From positions 17,229,065-17,293,064 of the forward strand of contig NC_044498.1 of NCBI RefSeq assembly GCF_902362185.1: a stretch of DNA of 64,000 nt, written 5' to 3'. Positions 10,201 to 28,116 of this stretch are shown here, in pieces (within the stretch, counting starts at the first letter, position 1; the number at the start of each line of letters is the position of its first letter). The position numbers and the translations under genes were made by a program. This DNA is from Chanos chanos (lineage: Eukaryota > Chordata > Actinopteri > Gonorynchiformes > Chanidae). The notes beneath the pieces were generated by a model. That model had not been told where the DNA came from. It searched no databases and was given only the letters and a program-made list of their open reading frames with translations.

Positions 10201-12892
10201 CTGTGTGGGCCTGGCACTCTGCGCATTATCCACGGAAACATATTATAGATCTAGTGACACAAAACACAGATCTATGCTTTAAAAACTATATGAAAAAGAA
10301 CACTGGCAGTGTCTATAATCAAGTAGTCATAAAATGAAACTATGGTGATTATGAGTTCAAGCACAAGACAAGTAGTCAGTTGCACTGACATTTTAGTTTC
10401 TGTATATCAGGTGCCTTTCATTTAAAAATTGATACCTGAAATGTTAAATGGAAGGTGGTCTAAAGTGTTCAGGTTTTGTACCCAAATATTTGAGCGTGTC
10501 TTTACTGTTCCCAAGTGACTAAACTGGGCATAACAACTACAAGGTGCAGCCGAATTAAAAAAAATAAGACACAAAATATTGTGTCAGGTATCTGAGGAAG
10601 TGGATAAGCTCCATCCCAGAAAGACAGATGAGTATATATTCACTATTGAGTAACTTCACATCAAAAATAAATCTGATATCTCTGGCACAGTTACCTTTTA
10701 AAAAAGCACATAATAATGAGGAGTTCAGATGACTATTCATGAAAAAAAAAAAACACATTTTTTTTTAAATGTGATGCTTCTATGATGATGAAATGCTTCA
10801 GTTTAATAAAATAAATCACTCCTTCTATACAAACATCACAAAAGATGAACCTGAGCTATTGGAAATTTAACATTGAAAAAAAGTGCAGAAATGAGAAGTA
10901 TGACACTAGTTTGATCTAGCAGGTGATAAGTATTTATCCTGACTTCAGTGGTCAAGTACCTGTGCCCAAATGCTACCCTGCAGTTCCACAGTATCACTCA
11001 TCATCTTCAGTAGGGCCTGGAAATTACTGTCACTGTACTCAAACCGATCACCAAACACCAGAACACAGATCACATTGGAGACAGCATTGTTGATCTGCAT
11101 CCAAGGATTAAATACTCGCCCTGGAAACCAGTAGTGGTATACAGTCAACGGTGGAGCAAATCACGCTGGTTTCATTACAGCTGTCTATGGCTGTATAAAA
11201 CATACAGTGAATTAGGCTTCAAATATGAAGTCATCAATATTCCTGCGAGTTTGAGCCTCTCTAAAAATACAGCTTTAGCCAAGTTCTTTGTTAATAAGCT
11301 GCTCCGTTGTTATTCCTCACTTGATTTTAGGACTCCATTTCTCAGTTTTGACTTAAACAGAGCAAGTCTGATTTTTATCCAGTCCTGTACTGTCATATCA
11401 AAAAACACTTTTGTTCACGCGTCTCTTCCACTCTTACCTTGCTCATTTGAAAAGGCCTCCTTGAGAATATTGGCTTCCTGCTGAATAGATGTCTCTAGGC
11501 TCTTCTTACCCAGTCCAAAATTTCTCAGTGTCATCAGTGCAAATCTTCTCTGCTGTTTCCACTGATATCCATTAGAAAAAATAATACCTATTAGCAAAAA
11601 AAAAAAAAAAAATACAATATTACATATATGAATGTAATATACGAACATGTGTGTTACTCTTCTTCTCTCTATCCTTGTCAACATGTCTCTCATAACATAT
11701 AGAGAAAAAGGCAATTCGTACTAGTGTTAAACAAACATTATCTGAATTAAGACATTTTATATTAGTATCTCTGCTGTAGCTAAATGTTGTCTGAAAAGGT
11801 GTGTAACTCTGAGATGAGACTTGGTTGTAATTCGTAGTTCTAAGGCTATTCAGTTCTAGAGCTTTTTGAGCATCAAATTAATTCAGTATGATGAATCTTT
11901 GTCTTAAGAATTTCAATACCTCTGTTGTTCACAATGTCAGCAAATAGGGGCAAAGATGGACGATCAACTAAGACTTCTCCTTGTTGAATATATACCTCCT
12001 TCACCAACTTGTATCCATTCAAGACAACTATCCTTGGTCCAAAAAATCGAACACTGAAAACATTGCCATATTCTTCAGCAAACTATATGAAAGAAAACAG
12101 CAGCAGAATCACCACCACATCATCATCGCCATCATCATCATCCTCATCCTCCTCCTCCTCATCATCATCATCAGAAAATTATATAGAAGTCTTTAGGAAT
12201 TATTAGTTCCCCGAGAAATACTATCTTAATTTAACTTCTAACGCCGATTTTTGTGAGATGCAGCATAGACAATAATATCAAGGAAAATACGCACTCTGTT
12301 TCAGTTAAATACTCAAGCATTACATAGCCTAATTAGAGTCTGCTCTTGGGTTACTCCGTTGGAAAAATTCTGGAGGACGTACTCAGGAAGTGCTCGTGAT
12401 GGAATTTTAAATAACAAATAAACTATACATGTGCACGGTAAATGAAAAATATAGCATCACTTCTGGTTTGTAGTGGGTCGTAATGTGAGTCGGCTGTAAG
12501 AGAGAAATCCGAGTGTCTTAATTTGGTCAGAAAAAAGCATGAAACGGACACAGTTTGTACAAGTTTCAAGAGCGCGTGAAGGAACTGCAAATCAAATCAA
12601 TAGTTTCACATCATATAAGCTGAAATTTCAGAATGTATGTCACTGACGGTTCAGAATGGTGTTAGCGCGGGCATTTCCCACGGTTGCCTACCTTTGTGAG
12701 CTGAATGTGAACCTTTCTTGGATCGATACGGTGAAGGTCCCCTATAAAAGGCAGTGACCGTGGTCCGGGAGGAAAGTTCTTTGGAGGTTTGTTTCTTAAA
12801 TAGTCAGCGAGCAAAAGGAAAACAGCCGAGAACATTAATATGCTCTTAATGTCAATCCAGTCAAAAAGTTGTACAAAATTTAAAACAGTCAT
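7225..12892 (-). CDS. CYP2 gene A: microsomal cytochrome P450, CYP2J/2N/2AD-like, nine exons
   Basis: Exons, 5' to 3': 12892-12692, 12082-11920, 11587-11438, 11120-10960, 10250-10074, 9782-9641, 9496-9309, 8625-8484 and 7400-7225. Lengths are the standard CYP2 set and all borders are GT-AG, giving 499 aa. An N-terminal membrane anchor (about residues 13-30) is followed by the proline-rich hinge [16 protein letters not shown] lies in helix C, AGTETT at 308-313 in helix I, EIQR at 365-368 is the ExxR motif, and FSTGKRVCLG at 439-448 holds the haem cysteine C446. CYP2 enzymes are ER monooxygenases that use NADPH-P450 reductase; this subgroup includes fatty-acid epoxygenases, but the substrate here is unknown. 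The gene is intact and nearly identical to gene B. Upstream it keeps a TATA-like word at about 12962-12972 that gene B lacks. Confidence 0.93.
12113..12175. repeat. (ATC/CTC)n tract by the exon 2 acceptor of gene A
   Basis: An interrupted trinucleotide tract in intron 1, about 30 bp upstream of exon 2. Gene B carries a shorter version at 20286-20335. Confidence 0.8.
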
Positions 12893-12954
12893 ATTGAATT
12901 AATTTATAACAAAACACGACCCTCTAATCTGTGTTGGCCGGTACACAAGCAGAA

Positions 12955-13060
12955 GTCACCAGATATATATACCGAATTTCATCTATGATATCTAACTGGG
13001 CTGACTCTTTCACCCAATAGGGGAAGAACTACCTCTAGAAACCTATTTTGGGTAGCGACG
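12955..13060 (-). promoter_or_regulatory. Proximal promoter segment of gene A, absent from gene B
   Basis: On the - strand this reads an inverted CCAAT box (cacccaatag on +, about 13011-13020) and a TATATATA-like word at about 12962-12972, roughly 70 bp before the ATG. About 100 bp including both is missing in gene B. Promoter function is inferred. Confidence 0.5.
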
Positions 13061-14488
13061 GAGTTACTGTGGACAAAGATCTTTCAGTTTTATCGGCGGA
13101 TCAAGAAATACTGCGTCATAGCAGACTTGTACTCTAATGACCCCGAATTACTTTTGCTCTATTTCTTTCCAACAGATAGCGCTGTTCTGAGGGATCTTTC
13201 TCCTCAGTCAGAGGCACTTTTTGCCCCGGTAACTTGATCAATATTACCTTATTTGGCTAAATTAAAAAGAACCAGAAAACGCATTTAAAAGAGCCAATCT
13301 TCCTTTAAATTTTTCGAGTTGTTTGTGGTTTGACAACTCTGAGATAACCGAATAATACACGGACTAATTTCTCGTTTGTTACTACTTATGCGTTTTCATA
13401 TCGCAGAGGTAAAAAAAAAAAAAATATTCGGAACTTTGTAGAAGTGTGCGTGACTATATCATGAATTATGAATATATCATAATCAACCCCAGAGATTACA
13501 GCCAGTTTTCTCCATTTCAACTCTTATAAATGACACTCGGGACTAAAACAGGTAAGGGGCAGAAACCAGCTGTTTGAAGTAAGGTCCCATATCATTCTTA
13601 CTGCACTGTAAAGCAGTCCATGTCCACATTGTTAAAAACATTACAGCCACATTTAGTTATGCCCACTTATTTCTTCTCTTTAAGTCAAAGCGCTATGACG
13701 AGTTTTGGATATTGAACTCAACTGTATGAGTTTTCAAAAATTAATGAAACCATTTTGTTTAATAATATGATCATTTTGTTCTTAAGGAATCTACATGAAG
13801 CACATATACACATATACAGTAGGTGATCAGCAAAATGATCAAAATGCATCTGCTTTGTTAACATGCCATCTGCCTGTATACTCTATAGAATAGTGTCAAT
13901 GACCATTGGGCCATCCCCCTTGTTAAAAGGTAACAAATCACCTACTGCATGCGTACACTGTCAAACATTTTATGATTTCAAACCAAAAAAAAAAATGCTG
14001 TGAAGCAATTAAATGTTGATGCTACATAAAAGATTTTTATAATGTCAAATGGAGACTGAGGAAAAGACAGTGGCCTGTTTTGATTTTTGTATGCTTACTT
14101 CCTGGTTTCTTGGTTCAGTCCTGTTTTGATTGAGTTCTGTTACTTCCTGTTTTTTGGGGGTTTTCTTTAGCCCTATCAGTTCTACCATGGTTCTCACCTG
14201 TCTTTAGTTAGTTAAACCTAATTTAGTTCTGTGTAAGTACTCATTAGTTTGCTCTATTTCTTTGTGTTGCATTGTTTGTGCTGAGCACCATGTCATGTTA
14301 CTTTGCCTTCTGGTTGCCTGGAAAACCTGAGATCTTCATTCTGTAACTTTTGGGAAGTCTTTGTTGAATTTGAATGAACCAAGAAACTAACCTGCAAATG
14401 CATCACATTGTGACAGCACCTATGTCTTTTAAAAACAAAACAGAACATTCAGGTCAAACCTCACAGTGCTAAAATGAATGTGGTATCT

Positions 14489-14693
14489 GGGTGGCATTCC
14501 AGAAAGCAGGTTTAGTGAAAACTCAGAGTTAGTTCATTCAGAGCAAGTAGTAAACCTCCTAATGGAAGGGCCCTCTGGCTTCATCCTCCAAGGAAAACAA
14601 AGCCAAGGGGCTCTTCTATTAAGAGGTTTACTACTTGCTCTGAGTTAACTAACTCTGAGTTCTCACTAGTCCCACTATCTGCAACACCCCCCT
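14489..14693. mobile_element. Foldback MITE, copy in duplication unit 2
   Basis: Same element as at 6341-6545, carried along by the tandem duplication. It is therefore one insertion that was later duplicated. Confidence 0.75.
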
Positions 14694-15348
14694 GATGTAG
14701 AAAACAAACAAAATTGTCCCATTTTAAAGAAATAAACATGTGGTGTACAGGTGTATTAGTCCTCTCTCAGGGATGTATTTATTGTATTTATAACTCAAGT
14801 ATTTATTGTTTTTATGAAGTTCAGTGACAACTGAGAGGCTAGAACTGAGAGGCTGAATGGCTTGTGGATTGTGGAACAAGAGGTTAGAAGACTGTGGAAG
14901 CACAGGGAGTTCCCTGCATTAACTGCTTTTTTTTTTTTGTTTTAATAATCTCTGCGAACATAGATGTGGAAATAGTAAAAATTCAAGGTGTCTTTCTCTA
15001 AAAATATTTTAATAAAACCATTCAGTTACAATAATTGTGACACTAGAGACAGTGACTGACTAAAATATTCAAGTGATTGGTTTATGCACGTTATAACAAT
15101 CATGTTAATTAGTGGTCTGTTATCATAACATTGCCTCTATTTCAAGCTAAAATACTTGGTTGGGACTATACTGATACTGCTAAATGTTTTAAGAATATTT
15201 ACTGTAACTTATGAGTTTTTCCATGCTCTTATAAGTGCTCTATAACCACTGTACCAAAATTACTTTATTTTAATTGTGTTAAGAGAACCATAATCTCAAA
15301 ATAATATTCAAAGAAGTTTTGATGTAAAGGCCTGTAATACTAGATATT

Positions 15349-15351
<3 letters not shown>

Positions 15352-15388
<37 letters not shown>
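15352..15388. repeat. Expanded (TG)n tract next to the gene B stop codon
   Basis: About 18 TG units, against seven at the matching place beside gene A. Confidence 0.95.
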
Positions 15389-15389
<1 letters not shown>

Positions 15390-15398
15390 ATGTATGCC

Positions 15399-21072
<5,674 letters not shown>

Positions 21073-22039
21073 ATTGAATTAATTTATAACAAAACACGAC
21101 CCTCTTATCAGTGTTGACTGATACACAAACGGAAGAAACTTAGTTACTGTGGACAAAGATCTTTCAGTTTTATTGGCTGATCAAGAAATACTGCGTCATG
21201 CTAGTCTTGTACTCTAATGGCCCCGAATTACTTGTGCTCCATTTCTTTCCAACAGATAGCGCTGTTCTGAAGGATCTTTCTCCTCAGTCAGAGGCACTTT
21301 TTGCCCCGGTAACTTGATCAATATGACCCTATTTGGCTAAATTTAAAAGAACCAGACAGCCAGTTTTCCTTCAATTTTTCGAGTTGTTTATGGTTTGACA
21401 ACTCTGTGATAACCGAAAAAGCACACGGACTAATTTGTCGTTTGTTACTACTTATGCGTTTTCATATCGCAGAAGTAAAAAAAAAAAATATTCGGAACTT
21501 TGTAGAAGTGTGCGTGACTATATCATGAATTATGAATATATCGTAATCAACCACAGAGATTACAGCCAGTTTTTTCCATTTCAACTCTTATAAATGACAC
21601 TCGGGACTAAAACAGGTGAGGGGCAGAAACCAGCTGTTTGAGTTAAGGTCCCATTTCATTCTTACTGCACTGTAAAGCAGTTCATGTCCACACTGTTAAA
21701 AACATACATTACAGCCCCATTTAGTTATGCCCACTTATTTCTTCTCTTTAAGTCAAAGCGCTATGACGAGTTTTGGATATTGAACTCAACTGTATGAGTT
21801 TTCAAAAATTAATGAAACCATTTTGTTTAATAATATGATCATTTTGTTCTTAAGGAATCTACATGAAGCACATATACACATATACAGTAGGTGATCAGCA
21901 AAATGATCAAAATGCATCTGCCTTGTTAACATGCCATCTGCCTGTATACTCTATAGAATAGTGTCAATGACCATTGGGCCATCCTCCTTGTTAAAAGGTA
22001 ACAAATCACCTACTGCATGCGTACACTGTCAAACATTTT

Positions 22040-22960
22040 ATGTTGGCTAAACTTATAAACAAGAGTTCACGTGCTGCCTTGAAAACGTGAGTAAAGTCAA
22101 CTTGAAAAATACCATTGTTTCAGTTTGAAACTAAACTTGAAAAACTTCATTTAACTACAAAGCATTTGTTGTCTTGGCAATGTTTTTTAAGTTCTCAAAG
22201 TTCATTTAACTTTTGGTCACTTGTTGTTTCAACTTAATATTGTGAGTTCAAACAATTTATTATTTTTCGTTATCTATGAAAGAGAACTTTCCTTATCTTG
22301 TCAAAGAAACACACATTTTTGCACTATTTTAACTCAGTTTCAAATTTGAGTAACCTAACTGCATTTATAATACTTAACATTTCAAGTTCAGAGGATTTTA
22401 ACTTGACTAGAAAATGACATCTTTTGTAAGTTATCTGTTTAAAAGTGGCATAGCAGTAAGCATGTAGAATAAATAATAAGACATCACACATCTCTGAAAG
22501 TCTTCCCCCTGCCTAGCTTCCTACCAATCCTCCCTCCCTGCTCAGCATAACATAAACTCACTGCTACAGCACATTTATTTGAACATTACACATGAACATT
22601 GCTATGTGTTTACCAAACACTCTCACACTCTGTATGTATGTACGTATGTATGTATGTATGTGATTCATATTAGTCAGAGGACTGAATATTCAGTGAAAGC
22701 AGAGATTGTCTATAGTCACACTAATTTACCCACCTTTTGCAAAAGGAACATTGCTGAGTTTAGTGTTCTTTTTGAGTGTGGTAAAGTCAGAGATATCTTT
22801 AACCACTACATTTTCCTTCAAGGTCCTTCAGATCCTTTTAGTTGTGTTCTGCCCTTCACCTCAAACTATATTATTTCAGCTGTATTCAGATATGGAGATA
22901 CATGGCAAATTAGTAGTTGTGGCCAACAATTTTTTTAAAGATAGGGCTGTATGATTATCC
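22040..22960. other. Intergenic AT-rich DNA between the two duplication blocks
   Basis: No exon recognised. From about 22075 to 22420 the words 'caacttgaa', 'aagttcatttaac' and 'tttcaactta' recur in both orientations, which suggests a decayed inverted-repeat DNA element. Confidence 0.35.
22630..22661. repeat. (TATG)n microsatellite
   Basis: About eight tetranucleotide units with one change. Confidence 0.9.
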
Positions 22961-23665
22961 AGATTTCTTAATGGTGATGGCTTAGTTACCAGACTGTTCT
23001 CTTTAAAGGTAATTATCTGGAAATTCAAGATTGAAACCCGCCCAAAATTCTTACGATCAGCTCCTTTCTAAATGTGATTCCACAAGCAAGCAAAGTCATA
23101 CACCTGCAATATGCAGACAACTAAGACACATTCAGAGGTAGGTTCAGGGGCATGTGAATTAACAAATGGACCCAGCTACTCTGTATCCACATAATCACCA
23201 CCTGCACACTTGACGGCAAGCTGCATTCTTCACAATGGTTAAGTTTGTTCCTGTTTGTTCCTGTTTGTTCAGTCAACTGCAAAGAGCACTCCTGTATGTG
23301 TTTGTGGCTCATAGGGTAATTGCAGCGAAGACTGAAGGTCATTTATGCGTCATAGATTTTAATGAATAAAATAAATCATCATTTACAAAAATAAATTTAT
23401 TCGGAAACTTAATGTAATGGGAAGAATAAAATGAACGTGGACTCTGAACCAAAGACTGGCCACTTTGTTTTAAACGAGACAAAGAAATAAACACAAAACC
23501 TAGTAAGGACTGTTATTGGCCACGAAATGTTCAGTTTTATTCTAAAAGGATGCATAAATGTGAATGTGACAGCAATGTAAATGCGACCAATTTTACAATA
23601 TTCTTAACATATGAAATGCTGAGTGGTGCTAAGTGATAATTTGTCCCTAGTGTGTAGGTGCTGGA

Positions 23666-23670
<5 letters not shown>

Positions 23671-23706
<36 letters not shown>
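23671..23706. repeat. (GA)n microsatellite
   Basis: About 18 GA units. The matching site in the gene D copy (about 37692-37700) has only a few. Confidence 0.95.
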
Positions 23707-23710
<4 letters not shown>

Positions 23711-24173
23711 AAAAACACAAAAACGTTCTGTGTGATTTTTGAAAATTTTCAAATAAGACCATAAAATATGATATAATATGATCACGATAATCTTTTAATT
23801 CAGCATATTGTGTCTTATGCATAATAAACTTGGCATTACGAATAGGCTATGGTTTCTCACATCATGACTCATAATCACACAAATATATGAAAAGTTACTT
23901 GAAGATGAAAAATGTTTTAATCAAAAAATAAGAGTAAATGTTGGATGATTTTATAAGGTTATTTCAATACGAGTTATTTCTATTATGTCAGATGTGTGCC
24001 AATGAGGAAAATAATTTTAAGAATGAAACAATATTATAATTCTTCAGCAGAACATCAATCGGATAAATACATCTGAATTATGTTCTTTTCGACATAATAC
24101 ATCTACTGTACAGACCTACATTTCAAACTGGAGCATACATTTAATAACGATTTACTGTTGTATTAAAGATACC

Positions 24174-27100
24174 TCAGCGAGGAACAGCACAGAGTTTATA
24201 AGGCTTGGGGCTGTGTGTGGCTCCCATTTTGTAGTCCAGTGTGGGCTCGACACCAGGAGGAGCAGAGAACGTGAAGTGTTGAAGCAGGGAGGTGAAGAAC
24301 AGGAAGAGCTCCATACGAGCCAACTGCTCCCCTAGACACACTCTCTTTCCTAGGGCGAAAAAAAGAAGAAAAAACCCATGGCAACTGTGATGTGTCGATA
24401 TCTCATTTGTAGAACATTTGTAATAAATTACATCCCCCTTTCCAAAACCGCTTTGCTGGAGGACGAAGGACTAAGATTACCTGAGCATTAGTTTAAAAGC
24501 TAGCATTTGGGAGAAGAAACTATACGAGCACTTTCTCAAAACAAATGTAAGTCCTTACATTTCATACTGCTTTCAAATTATGCAGAATGCACATACAAAG
24601 GAGGACAGGAGTACTACTGTACCAGTTGAAAATGGAAGGAAGGCGTCTCTCCTCCGGAAGTTACCCTCAGCATCCAGGAAGTGTTCTGGATTGAAAGTGT
24701 GTGGTGTCTCCCACTCTGTCTCATCAAACAAAACTGATGTGAGGTTCCCAGTAACCATTGTGCCCTGTAGGACAATCAATCACATTTGCATTTTTAGTTT
24801 AAATGTGATTATTATAAATTTTAATAAAAATATGATATTTAATATAATGTCTGACTCATCAAATCAATCAGTATTCAATCAAACCAGTCAATCAATTATC
24901 CATATAACCACAAATATGTGATTGCCAAGTTCTGGTAAGGGCCTTGAGTAGCAATCCTGTAGTCACAATCAGCCAGAACAACAGCCCACCTTGGGAATGT
25001 TGTAACCTCCAATGTAGGTATCCTTGGTAGTAGATCGGACCACGTTCAGTGGGATGATATTTCCAATCCTCTGTATCTCATGAATGACAGCATCAGTGTA
25101 GGGCAGGTTCTCTCTGTCTGCCACTGATGGTTGTCGTGACGACCCTACCACACGGTCTATCTCTGCCTGTACCTTTGCTGAACAAAGGAAAATGTTATGT
25201 TTAGAGTGGTATAGAAACAAAACCAAGAAAACATCTCTCTTCCTATATGTTGTGATGGTTGCTCCTCTGGGAAAAGAACATGGTGAACCCAAACAACAAC
25301 ATAGGCACTAATGGAGAACACCGAGGAGCCATAACTAGCAGCTCGTCGACCAGCACACCTGCACCTTGCGGAAGACCATCAGACGCCAGATTAAAGAACA
25401 AGCGTGGAGAGAGGCAAGAGGGGAATAAGGAATTGAAGCAAGAATGTGTATCTCCCGAACACTCCAGCTGAACAACTCCCTCGGCCAACCACTGCTGCTG
25501 CCTACATCATTTGGGCACCATAAGACATCTCAAGGCCGAATGGCACCTTGATCTGCAGCCACGGAGCAGAAGGACTGAGCAGCTTCTGTGGAGCTCTGCA
25601 GAGGCTCTGTATAGGGTCCATGCTGCCCTTTGTGCACCAGCCCAATATCAAAACTTTGGATGACGGAAGCTGATATTTGTTGGAAATTTTGAAACTGGCA
25701 AAAATTGGTGCCTTTGCAAGATAACTGCTTTTAACCCCACAATGACTATCAATATATGGGTTCTGTGAAAGATATGTTCATATCATAAACCGGGCAGATG
25801 CCACAGTGCACACCGACTTCACTCTTACCTTTGCTCTCCTGACTACTGAAGGGATAAAAAAAAAACATTCAGTATGTCTTTGTAACTGACATGGTGATGT
25901 GAACTAGCACAAACTGATTACTTCAGATGAATGCTACAAAACAGTGTAAAGGATTACACTGGTATAAGTCCCAAAGTGTTGACACTGACCTTGTACTTCT
26001 GGGTATTTGATCATATAAAGGAGACCCCAGTACAGGGTGGTAGAGGTGGTCTCAGTCCCTGCTGCGAACAGATCCAGTGTGCAGAAACACAAGTTCTCAA
26101 TGTTGAATCCAGCTGCTTCATCTTCTTTCCACTGCAGAGAGAGAAGATGTAACATCCAAGAAATTACCTCTACATTCACAACACTCTCACAGTGCACCAT
26201 AAGGATGAGTTTCAAGTGCAGAGAATTTGTGTTTAAATAAGATGACTACTGATTCATGATTTCCACCATCACTTGTAATTTACACAGTCAGTCTCTCACT
26301 GGTGTAACAGGATCCCAGTGCAAGATGCTCATTTGAGAACATCAACTCTATGAACATGGCATCATCAGCATTACAGATATCCCTACCTTTTCCATCTCCC
26401 CCAAGAAGCAGTCGATATAATCCCGTGGAGAGGAGGGGTCATAGTCAATGCGGTGCTCTTTGATTTTAGTCCTGATAAAGTCAATGACTGTATTCCAAAG
26501 GGCAAATATTTTCCTGTGTGGGCCTGGCACTCTGCGCATTAACCACGGCAACAAATTATAGATCTAGTGACAAAAGAGTGAGAGCATCAAAGCTGGGTTT
26601 TAAGAAGTATAGGCAGTGTCTGTAGGTAAGTAACAAAACATTACAGAAATCACTTGTGTTTTGTCAATTCCATCGCAACAACTGTGCAAAAAAATAGAAG
26701 TAAAGAGAGAGAATAATTGACAAACATTAGAGTTCCTATACATCGGACAGATTTGATTGAAGGGTGGATACTTAAAATCCAAAGGAAGGTGGACAAGAAA
26801 GTTAAGGTTATGCACACAAAGATTTGAAAGTGCCCCCATTGAATGTCTGGTTCTGGATGACAGAAAAACTGGATACAAAAATTTCTGTTCTTCTATCAAG
26901 TATCTGACAGATATCAAATATAGGAAATCAGAACAAGTAGCTATATTCCGTCCCAGTAAAACATATTCAGTGTAGCCGAGTACTTTCACGTAAAGAAAGA
27001 AAAACTGGTGACTTAGGTGGTTGTTTTTCATAAAGAACAGAACAAATATAAAAACAGACCTCCTCCAAATTATGCATTCAGGATTTACAATAGATGAGTG

Positions 27101-28085
27101 ACATTGTGTAAAGGCAATCAGATGCCTCCATCAGTAGAATAAATCACCTCTCATTCATATACGCTATTATATGGTGACAAGTTCAAAAATTTCCAAAGTG
27201 ACAACCGTGTGATCCACACTGTAAGTGTTCGGTATCCGCCTAGCTTTACCTGAGCCCAAATTCCACCCTCCAGATAAACAGCTTCATTGATCATCTTCAG
27301 GAGGGCTTGAAATTTACTGTCACTGTATTCAAACCGATCACCAAACACCAGAACACAGATGACATTGGAGACAGCATTATTCATAAGGATCTGAGGGTCA
27401 AATGCTCTACCTGGAAGCCACAAACATTTCCACAAGACATCAGAGATATACAATCAATGTGGAGCAACTCTCACAGAAATCCTGCTGGTTCCATTACAGA
27501 TGGTTACACCTAGGCTATAAATAGTAAAACATCAATCTTTACAGAAGTTTTGAATTTGTCTTACAATACCATTTTGATAATACACTGTACTGTTGCAATT
27601 ACACTTGTTTGTTTTAAGACTTAATCTAAGGATTCTGATTTACTTTTTCTCAAAAGTTTTTCTTAACAGGCAAAATCTAGCTTTGATTTATCCAGCCTTG
27701 CAGCGTCAAATCAAAAACACTTTCATTCACGCGTCTCTTCCACTCTTACCTTGCTCGTTTGAAAAGGCCTCTTTGAGAATACTGGCTTCCTGCTGAATAG
27801 ATGGCTCTAGGCTCTTCTTACCCAGGCCAAAATTTCTCAGTGTCATCAGTGCAAATCTTCTCTGCTGTTTCCACTGATATCCATTGGAAGCAACAATACC
27901 TAACATCAAAAAATACAGTATTATATTTTTGAAAATATGTGTTAATGCAATTCTCTCTCTGTCAGTATGACTGTCTTTCACTGGAGGTCCATGGATATGA
28001 GTCTGTTTATCTTACATATATTCACAATTTTTATACAATCAACAAATACAGTTGACCTACTTAGGACAAATATGAAATAAAGGGA

Positions 28086-28116
<31 letters not shown>

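Larger units (their letters stand above)
5825..13971. repeat. Tandem segmental duplication, copy 1 (8.1 kb, CYP2 gene A)
   Basis: From 'atgatttt' at 5825 the sequence matches 13972 onward almost base for base for about 8 kb, including introns and flanks. Copy 1 ends where copy 2 begins, at 13972. The shared breakpoint word is ATG. High intron identity suggests a recent event. Confidence 0.93.

Noticed and set aside
11134-11484. 116-codon + strand frame, also at 19307-19657
   Set aside because: It lies antisense to exon 3 and intron 3 of genes A and B. It has no family resemblance and is repeated only because the region is duplicated.
22579-22938. 119-codon + strand frame
   Set aside because: It begins with a microsatellite translation and has no homology or exon context.
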